Part shown: positions 45,855 to 51,819 of the stretch, piece by piece
Layout of the letters: every line of letters begins with the position of its first letter
How positions within the stretch are numbered: the stretch's first letter is position 1
DNA from: Hyphomicrobiales bacterium
Lineage (GTDB): Bacteria > Pseudomonadota > Alphaproteobacteria > Rhizobiales > Rhizobiaceae
Direction: 5' to 3'
DNA length: 64,000 nt
NCBI GenBank assembly: GCA_900471515.1
Contig: UCFC01000013.1
Span: 1 to 64,000 of the forward strand
Notes under the pieces: model-generated
Told to the model about the DNA's origin: nothing
What the model saw: only the letters and a program-made list of their open reading frames with translations
Databases searched by the model: none
Translations under genes and position numbers: made by a program

Positions 45855-47162
45855 ATGCAAACTATTCGATCGAAAGCGGGAATTTTGTTCTCGCTTGCGG
45901 TGACTACGCTCGTTTTTTTCAACTATCTTTATTTTTTGAAGTGGTATCAGGTTTCGGCTAGTCGGCTTTGGGTGATCGCGCTGATCGTTGTCTCCGCGCC
46001 GTTCGCTATCCTTGCATTTCGCGGCTGGCGGAACATGACCGTACCGGCGATAATTCTTGCCCTATACAGCTCTTACATGGTGGTTGGCTATTTCGCGTTC
46101 CGCACGCCGGACTACGATATCCACTACCTTTGGCAATTCATCTTGATCATAGTGCCATTTTTCGTAGCTGGCATCCTTGCGGGGTGGAGACCTGCAGGCT
46201 TGATTGCAGTGATTCTCGTTGCGGCTGTCGCCTTGCTGATTGCTGTGCTTATCGGTTGGGTGAACTATGGCTCCCTTTGGTATGACGACCACTTCCGCAA
46301 TATCTTGGCGATACCGCAAATTCCGGGCCGGCCGCCTTATTACAGCGACTATCAGCTCGTTGCCTATGGGGTGGCCCTTGGTGCGATTCCGTGCTTCGTA
46401 TGGGCTCTTGGCAGGACGAGCTTTCCGATCGTATTTGCTTTCGGCCTTGCCGTTACACTGTTGCTGGCCGAACTCGGCTCGCGCACGGTGTTTCTGATGT
46501 TGCCTATCGTGCTCTGTGCCCTTGCGTTTCGTATCAAAGGTTTCGCGCAAGCAATCATATACTTGGGCCTATCGGCGGCTTTAATCACCGGCGTATTTTA
46601 TGCGCCGATCGCAAAGGATCTATCAGTCGTTCAACGGACGGACCGCGAGGCAGAGCGCTATGAGCAGGGGGCAATATTCAAGCCCAAGACGGACGCTCAG
46701 AGTTCGTATGACCCCGCCGGGGCATTCGACACTGGAGATGGCGGCGATCATCGCATTTGGTCGCGGCGTACGCTGTTCGAGTTCGCATTCAGGGGTTGGC
46801 TTGCAAGCACGGTGTCGACCACCTTCGGTCACGGTCTCGGATCCTACTCGCTGGACCTGACTGGCATTTATCCGGGTTGGCTACTGGCCCAGCGCAATGG
46901 ACAGATGTATCCGCACAACTGGATGCTTGAGGCGGCCTACGAAGGCGGTCTAATCGCGGTGATCCTGCTGGGCCTCGTGCTGGTATTGCCCTTCTGGCGT
47001 ATTCTGAAGGGATGGGAGACCTCGGCAAGCGCGCTATCGATCGCCGGAATGTACCTGCTGATATTTGGGGCTGCGTTTTTGTCGGGAGGGATCGCGTTGA
47101 ACTATCCGCTGTTCTTCTTGGCTGGCGCGGCGTTGTCGGCCCAGGCGAGGGCAGTCTATTAG
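45855..47162 (+). CDS. O-antigen ligase/polymerase-like membrane protein (Wzy_C)
   Basis: A 435-aa inner-membrane protein with about ten to twelve hydrophobic helices and a large periplasmic loop (residues 255-335). The family core is LAELGSRTVFLMLPIVLCALAFR and, after the loop, PHNWMLEAAYEGGLIAVILLG, the His-Asn plus Glu-Gly pattern of WaaL/Wzy proteins. These enzymes polymerise O-antigen or exopolysaccharide units or attach them to lipid A. The reading frame is intact, unlike its phage neighbours, and its base composition is visibly more AT-rich than the flanking core genes. GAGGGGTTGGGC precedes ATG 45855. Confidence 0.85.
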   Translation: MQTIRSKAGILFSLAVTTLVFFNYLYFLKWYQVSASRLWVIALIVVSAPFAILAFRGWRNMTVPAIILALYSSYMVVGYFAFRTPDYDIHYLWQFILIIVPFFVAGILAGWRPAGLIAVILVAAVALLIAVLIGWVNYGSLWYDDHFRNILAIPQIPGRPPYYSDYQLVAYGVALGAIPCFVWALGRTSFPIVFAFGLAVTLLLAELGSRTVFLMLPIVLCALAFRIKGFAQAIIYLGLSAALITGVFYAPIAKDLSVVQRTDREAERYEQGAIFKPKTDAQSSYDPAGAFDTGDGGDHRIWSRRTLFEFAFRGWLASTVSTTFGHGLGSYSLDLTGIYPGWLLAQRNGQMYPHNWMLEAAYEGGLIAVILLGLVLVLPFWRILKGWETSASALSIAGMYLLIFGAAFLSGGIALNYPLFFLAGAALSAQARAVY

Positions 47163-47290
47163 CTGCGCCTCTTGCTCCCCATTTGAACAAACCTAAGCGC
47201 CTAGCCAGCACCCCGCTCCTCGCCAGTCACATGACATGCGACCGCCGCCTCTCGTAGGCGGCATTTTCATATCCAACATCGGAGACATCC

Positions 47291-47922
47291 ATGAACAGAC
47301 GGGCGTTTTACGACGCGCTGCGCGGCGGCGTGCTCTTTCACATGGCCTGACGCAGGGGCAAGTCCAAGGCTTCGAGCGGTTGCTCGATACATGGGACAAA
47401 TACTTCTCGGCCGATCCCGCGGCCCATCTGGCCTACAACCTTGCGACTTCCTATCACGAAACCGGGCAGACGATGCAGCCGATCACCGAGCGTGGGCCGC
47501 GCTCCTATTTCGACAAGTACGAGCCGGACACGAGGCTTGGCCAGATGCTCGGCAACACCAGGCCCGGCGACGGCTACCGATTCCGCGGCGAAGGTGATGT
47601 GCAGAATACCGGCCGGCGCAATGCCAAATTCGCGTCCGACCGATTGAGCCAGGTGTTCGGCCTGTCGCTCGCCCTTGTCGCCAATCCGGATCAGCGCGGC
47701 GATCCCTTCGTCTCTGCAATGTCGCTCTTCCTCGGCAACAAGGAAGGCTGGTGGACGGGCACGGACCTTGCGGATTTCATCGACGGCGTCGACGAGGCTG
47801 ATGCAAAAGACCTGCGCGAGTTCGTCAATGCCCGGCGCCTCGTCAATGGCACGGACAAGGCAGAGAAGATCGCCGGCTATGCCCTGATCTTCGTGCGGGC
47901 GCTGAAGGCCGCCGGCGCATGA
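47291..47922 (+). pseudogene. Phage endolysin (GH19-like), frameshifted
   Basis: The start ATG 47291 with GGAGACATCC before it reads MNRRAFYDALRGGVLF and then meets a stop. The sense continues in the next frame as LTQGQVQGFERLLDTWDKY, then YNLATSYHETGQTMQPITE, with the catalytic Glu in YHETGQTM. YRFRGEGDVQNTGRRNAKFA and NPDQRGDPFVSAMSLF complete the muramidase/chitinase-like domain. The slip lies near 47335-47342. It would cut peptidoglycan at lysis. The C-terminus overlaps the next gene by four bases. Confidence 0.8.
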
Positions 47923-48242
47923 AGCGCAGGAAGAGCGGCGAAGCGAAATGGGTTTGGCGGCGGGTATTCATTTTCCCCGTCGTCTTCTGGGCCTGCTACG
48001 AGATCGACAAGCTGACAGCTGCCGCCGACACCCGCGTCAACGAGACGATCGCCTACGGCCTCATCGTCCTGATCACGCTCCTGGTCCTCGGCTACACCGG
48101 CTTCGCTACGGCGCAGGACGTCGCCGCCATCTGGCGCACAGGAAGGGCCAATCCCTACCGCGACGATGACCGAGACGAGGGGCGGGGCAGTCTGCCGATC
48201 GGTGTCGGATACGATCCCACAACCGGACGGGAGACCCAGTGA
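47919..48242 (+). CDS. Holin-like phage membrane protein
   Basis: A 107-aa protein with a basic N-terminus (MKRRKSGEAKWVWRR), two hydrophobic helices (about 16-33 and 45-64) and a charged soluble tail. It overlaps the endolysin stop by four bases and its own stop overlaps the spanin start. Size, topology and place between endolysin and spanins fit a holin or a holin accessory protein. The family is not certain. The reading frame is intact. Confidence 0.7.
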   Translation: MKRRKSGEAKWVWRRVFIFPVVFWACYEIDKLTAAADTRVNETIAYGLIVLITLLVLGYTGFATAQDVAAIWRTGRANPYRDDDRDEGRGSLPIGVGYDPTTGRETQ

Positions 48243-48796
48243 TGAAATATATCCTCCTCGTCGCGTTCGCGCTCGCTGAGGTCGCTGTCAAGGTCCTCTA
48301 GTCGGAGAACCGCGATCTGGCGGCCGGCAAGGCGAAGATCCAAGGCGAGCTTTCGCAGACGAAAGCAGACCTGAAGGTCTCCAAGGACAATGCGGAGCTG
48401 ATGCTCTCGGAAAGCAACCGGATGAAAGTCTCGCTTCGCCGCGAGGCGGAGGAGAACCAGGCCGAGGCGGTCGCGGCCGCGAAAAACCAGAAGGATATCG
48501 AATATGCCGAAGACGGCACGAAGTGCGTTAATAGCGGGCCTGTATGTCGCGTTCTTGACGGGTTGTGGCGCCACGGTAGGCGGGGGAGCCAAGCGGCTCG
48601 TCGCTGGTCGGGTTTCTTGGCTGTCGTCGGCGCGGTTCCGATCGTCATCCTCCAGTCCGAGCGCCGTTCTGCACAGGCGTCGGATGGCTTCGCCCCGAGT
48701 GCGAATTCTATTCTTGAAGTCCCAGTCATTCCGACTGGAGATTCGAAGCGCCGCCATTCACGCTCCAATTGCCGTTTCAGATCAGGCGCGAGCTGA
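48242..48796 (+). pseudogene. Inner-membrane spanin (Rz-like) with amber codon
   Basis: The frame begins MKYILLVAFALAEVAVKVL, an N-terminal membrane anchor. It meets TAG at 48299-48301 and then runs on without a stop through a heptad-rich coiled coil (SENRDLAAGKAKIQGELSQT, KADLKVSKDNAELMLSESNR, REAEENQAEAVAAAKNQ). One base change (TAC or TAT to TAG) would explain the stop; suppression is also possible. Anchor plus long coiled coil plus an embedded Rz1-like lipoprotein gene in another frame is the hallmark of a two-component spanin pair. Confidence 0.7.
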
Positions 48797-48815
48797 TGGC
48801 ATCGGCCGATGGTGA
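48504..48815 (+). CDS. Outer-membrane spanin lipoprotein (Rz1-like)
   Basis: Nested in the +1 frame inside the inner spanin gene. It begins MPKTARSALIAGLYVAFLTGCG: a short basic start, a hydrophobic stretch and the lipobox LTGC with the acylated Cys at residue 21. Nested small lipoprotein genes inside Rz are typical of phage lysis cassettes. The first ~45 residues look genuine; the remainder is Arg/Ser-rich and may be read past a lesion, since spanin lipoproteins are usually shorter. Confidence 0.65.
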   Translation: MPKTARSALIAGLYVAFLTGCGATVGGGAKRLVAGRVSWLSSARFRSSSSSPSAVLHRRRMASPRVRILFLKSQSFRLEIRSAAIHAPIAVSDQARADGIGRW

Positions 48816-48818
48816 TTG

Positions 48819-48953
48819 TTAGGCGGCGATCAAGACAAGAGCAGCTACGAATGAGCCGAACGCAAACACAAAAATTGATCCGAAGATGAGTGCATTCGCG
48901 ATCACAATTAGCGAATTGTAATACCGACCCAGATAGCGGCCGATCGCACACAT
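48819..48953 (-). CDS. Small hydrophobic membrane protein (44 aa)
   Basis: The minus strand encodes MCAIGRYLGRYYNSLIVIAN, then GSIFVFAFGSFVAALVLIAA to the stop, one long or two short membrane helices. The stretch is more AT-rich than its surroundings and lies between the lysis genes and attR, where phages often carry small cargo genes. No good ribosome site is visible before the ATG, so it is tentative. Confidence 0.4.
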   Translation of the reverse strand: MCAIGRYLGRYYNSLIVIANALIFGSIFVFAFGSFVAALVLIAA

Positions 48954-49148
48954 CTTAAGGCGCTTCGCATTGCCGAGAAGGGCATTTTCTCACCGTCCCT
49001 ATCACGTCGATAGCGCGCAGGAAAATCACACTATGTCCCGCTGCCATCATTATGAGACTTAATACGCAGAAGATGACAGTGCATTTCGCAGCGATGATCG
49101 CCGAGTGTATAGGCGCGGTAATCTGCCCGGACAAAACCGCCAAGGACG

Positions 49149-49165
49149 CCGGGCGAGGCCTCCAA
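49149..49165. repeat. attR: 17-bp direct repeat of tRNA-Cys 3' end
   Basis: CCGGGCGAGGCCTCCAA, identical to 41539-41555 and 7,610 bp away. It is followed by ordinary chromosomal genes and marks the far end of the prophage remnant. Confidence 0.92.
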
Positions 49166-49204
49166 ATATTTCCACCGACATGTAAATCGGACTGCGGTTC
49201 CGCA

Positions 49205-49495
49205 TCACCAGATGCCGGGAACCGCGGCGAAATCGAATTGCGCCGGCTTGATGCCCGTCAGGGCATAGAGCGCCCGCAATCCGCCGCTGCGCAGGCTTGC
49301 CAGATAGTCGGCATCGTCTTCTGCCGTTTCGTTCTCTATCCGCACGTCAGGGCCGAGCAGGCGCTGCAGCGCCTGCGCCGGAATGCGCGTGAAGCTGCAG
49401 ATGGCGCCGCTTTTGAATTTCACGAGCAGCAGCCGCGCCTGCGCATTGTAGTGGAGCGCTTCGATATCCGGCGATTGAATGGCGAATGTTTGCAT
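49205..49495 (-). CDS. KTSC-like domain protein
   Basis: A 96-aa soluble protein whose first 45 residues match the KTSC pattern (IEALHYNAQARLLLVKFKSGAICSFTRIPAQALQRLL). The rest (DDADYLASLRSGGLRALYALTG) is helical and unfamiliar. It is on the same strand as the other KTSC gene at 40630-41019. Without the prophage the two would be about 600 bases apart around tRNA-Cys, so they may be old tandem paralogues. The function is unknown. Confidence 0.65.
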   Translation of the reverse strand: MQTFAIQSPDIEALHYNAQARLLLVKFKSGAICSFTRIPAQALQRLLGPDVRIENETAEDDADYLASLRSGGLRALYALTGIKPAQFDFAAVPGIW

Positions 49496-49653
49496 GCGGC
49501 CAACCTATCGAAAGTCGCAGCCGGCGCAACGATATGGTTGACATAGAGTTAATGGCGCGGATCGGCGTGCCTTATTGATCCGCGAGGGGGCGTCGAGCCG
49601 TTGTCGGACACCGTGCCGGCGCCCGGAGATGTTCGCCCGAGGCGGCGATCTGT

Positions 49654-49755
49654 TCAGGTCTTTTCGCCGTCCAGCAGCCCGCAGCAGAATATGCCGACGA
49701 GCGCTGCGAGGATGAAAAAGTCGAACAGCGTCAAATATTCCAGAATGGCAGACAT
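49654..49755 (-). CDS. Tiny single-span membrane protein (33 aa)
   Basis: The minus strand encodes MSAILEYLTLFDFFILAALV, then GIFCCGLLDGEKT and a stop. GAGGAGGAGCAGGCG, a very strong ribosome site, precedes the ATG. One membrane helix with two adjacent cysteines at its end. The function is unknown. The strong Shine-Dalgarno is the main evidence that it is translated. Confidence 0.65.
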   Translation of the reverse strand: MSAILEYLTLFDFFILAALVGIFCCGLLDGEKT

Positions 49756-49963
49756 CGCCTGCTCCTCCTCATTTCCTCCGCCTGCGATCATATCACCAAA
49801 CGCTCATTTGTTCCACGCAGGAGTTGCAGCTTCCGGTCTTCACCTGTTGCATGCGGGGAAGGGCGGGCGGGATTCTGCAAACCGCCTGCCGGCAAGCCTT
49901 GAAAGCATCCGTGCCGGAGATTAAGAGACGGAGGACAAGAACCGCTTTCATCGGCGAGAGGAT

Positions 49964-50629
49964 ATGATGGATTTCGAAGCAGCACGCGTAAAGATGGTCG
50001 ATAACCAGATCCGTACCACGGACGTTACCTCGCATTCCGTGCTGACGGCCTTCCTGGACGTGCCGCGCGAGGCATTCGTGCCGGAAAAGGCAAAGGCGCT
50101 TGCCTATGTCGATTACGACATTGAAATCGCTCCGGCCGCCGCCGGCAATCCGGGCCGTTTCCTGATGGAGCCGTCGCCGCTCGCCAAGCTGCTGCAGCTT
50201 GCCGCCATCTCCAAGGACGATGCCGTTCTCGAAGTCGGCGCCGGCACGGGCTATACCTCCGCACTGCTGTCGCTGATCGCGGGCTCCGTGGTCGCGCTCG
50301 AATCGGACGAGACCCTTGCTGCTCAGGCCAAGGCAAATCTTGCCGGTTATGCAAATGTGCAGGTGGCGACCGGCCCGCTTGAAAAGGGCAATGCCGCCGG
50401 CGCTCCCTATGACCTGATCTTCATCAACGGTTCGGTGGAGGAGGTTCCTGCCGCACTTCTCGGCCAGCTGCAGGAAGGCGGCCGTCTTGTCGCCGTGCAG
50501 GGCTACGGCAACGCTGCCCGCGCGAAGGTCTTTGTCAGCGAGCGCGGCGCTGTTTCCGAAAACGTCTTCTTCAACGCTTCGGTCAAGCCGCTGCCCGGTT
50601 TTGCCAAGGCTCGCGAATTCGTATTCTAG
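49964..50629 (+). CDS. Protein-L-isoaspartate O-methyltransferase family
   Basis: A 221-aa SAM methyltransferase of the Pcm family. MVDNQIRTTDVTSHSVLTAFLDVPREAFVP is the family N-terminus; the SAM loop is VLEVGAGTGYTSALLSLIAG near residue 87. In true Pcm the N-terminal motif before the SAM site carries the isoaspartate-binding serine; here that place reads GRFLMEPSPLAKLLQL, as in the alphaproteobacterial branch whose substrate is unproven. GAGAGGAT precedes the ATG. It lies ahead of popZ and valS and ends in a terminator. Confidence 0.85.
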   Translation: MMDFEAARVKMVDNQIRTTDVTSHSVLTAFLDVPREAFVPEKAKALAYVDYDIEIAPAAAGNPGRFLMEPSPLAKLLQLAAISKDDAVLEVGAGTGYTSALLSLIAGSVVALESDETLAAQAKANLAGYANVQVATGPLEKGNAAGAPYDLIFINGSVEEVPAALLGQLQEGGRLVAVQGYGNAARAKVFVSERGAVSENVFFNASVKPLPGFAKAREFVF

Positions 50630-50656
50630 GCCGTTTCCGCTGCCGTTTTTTTCGAG

Positions 50657-50679
50657 CGGGCGCCACGGGCGCCCGTTTT
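50657..50679 (+). terminator. Terminator after the pcm-like gene
   Basis: CGGGCGCC-ACG-GGCGCCCG followed by TTTT: a perfect 8-bp GC stem 28 bases after the stop codon. Confidence 0.85.
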
Positions 50680-50861
50680 CGTTCCGGCTGTCCGAATAGC
50701 CTTCACAGACTTCGCTTACGCTTGGGTAACAAAACTGTGCATGGCTGCATTTGTTTGATTCGCGCTGATTTTTTTCCCTCATGGGGTATTCTAAGGTCAC
50801 GGTGATTCGGATGCATGCTCCACGCCGTCCGGTCGTTGTTTAAGGGATAACGGGGATAGAT

Positions 50862-51701
50862 ATGGCTCAGCCAGGTGTAGCGCGTGAACCGTCCATGGAA
50901 GAGATTCTGGCCTCCATTCGCCAGATCATCGAGAGCAATGAGCCAGGCGCCGGAAAGGCGATTTCCGCCTCGCTTCCTCCCGTCTACGGTGCGGAGGAGG
51001 AAAACGACTCCGAAATTCATCTGACGGTTGACGATACCTATGCCGGTGTCGAGTTCCCGGAGCCGCCGGCGCTGCGCCCTGATCCGCGTTTCGTCGCTGC
51101 CAATTCCGCCGGCACGGCACCCGAGCCGGAAATGCCGGCGCGCGCCATGTCGCTTGCCGACGTTGCAGCCCGCGTCCGTGCCGCTTCCGAGCGCAGCGCG
51201 GTGCAAACACCCCGTGATATGCCCCAGCAGTTCCGCGAACCGGAGCCGCAATTCGAGCCGCGTGCAGCGGCCGCGTCGCGCCCGGTCGAGCCGGCCCAGG
51301 CGCCCCGCGTTGCCCCGATTGCCCCTGTTGCCCAATATGCGCCGGAGCCCGCGCCGGTCTTTGCCGAGCAGCGCCTGCCCGATGTTCAGCAGCCTGCGAT
51401 CGTAGAGGCGGCGTCTGTTTCTGTCGCCGCCCACCAGCCCGCCGAGGCCGCGCCCGTGCGCGCTGCGGAAGACATTCAGCCGTCTCTTCTGTCGCAGAAC
51501 ACCGGCCTGCAGGTTGCCCGCTCCTTCGAAGAGCTTGCCGCCGCCATCGACGGCGCTGCCGAGCGTCGCTCGCTCGACGAAATCGCCGAAGACATGCTTC
51601 GGCCGATGCTGCGCGAATGGCTCGATGACAACCTGCCGACGCTCGTCGAACGTCTCGTGCGGGAAGAAATCGAACGTGTGGCGCGCGGCCCGCGCCGCTG
51701 A
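50862..51701 (+). CDS. popZ: PopZ-like polar organising protein (DUF2497)
   Basis: PopZ forms a polar matrix that anchors the ParB-origin complex and polar signalling proteins; in Rhizobiaceae it marks the growing pole. The 279-aa protein has the conserved N-terminal helix REPSMEEILASIRQIIESN, a long Pro/Ala/Glu-rich disordered middle (residues 60-215) and the C-terminal helical assembly region (RSLDEIAEDMLRPMLREWLDDN, LPTLVERLVREEIERVARG). The position just before valS is conserved in the order. Its own terminator follows. Confidence 0.9.
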   Translation: MAQPGVAREPSMEEILASIRQIIESNEPGAGKAISASLPPVYGAEEENDSEIHLTVDDTYAGVEFPEPPALRPDPRFVAANSAGTAPEPEMPARAMSLADVAARVRAASERSAVQTPRDMPQQFREPEPQFEPRAAAASRPVEPAQAPRVAPIAPVAQYAPEPAPVFAEQRLPDVQQPAIVEAASVSVAAHQPAEAAPVRAAEDIQPSLLSQNTGLQVARSFEELAAAIDGAAERRSLDEIAEDMLRPMLREWLDDNLPTLVERLVREEIERVARGPRR

Positions 51702-51725
51702 TCGGAACCGCTTTTTTACACAAGA

Positions 51726-51754
51726 GCCGCTCCGGTCTCCGGGGCGGCTTTTTT
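51726..51754 (+). terminator. Rho-independent terminator of popZ
   Basis: GCCGCTCCGG-TCT-CCGGGGCGGC with one G-T pair in the stem, then six T, 25 bases after the stop. Confidence 0.88.
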
Positions 51755-51819
51755 ATTGACTTGGCCGTAGCCATCCTATTTACAAAACGCCCATCCTCGA
51801 ACCTCGAATTGGTCAGAAA

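Larger units (their letters stand above)
41539..49165. mobile_element. Prophage remnant integrated in tRNA-Cys
   Basis: A 7.6-kb element is bounded by perfect 17-bp repeats. Gene order from the tRNA: integrase C-terminus, excisionase-like gene, tail late control gpD, structural genes, GH16 glycanase, O-antigen ligase-like gene, endolysin, holin-like protein and spanins. Head, capsid, portal, terminase and replication genes are missing, so most of the phage has been deleted. At least seven genes carry frameshifts, truncation or an internal stop. Mobility without help is not expected. Confidence 0.9.
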
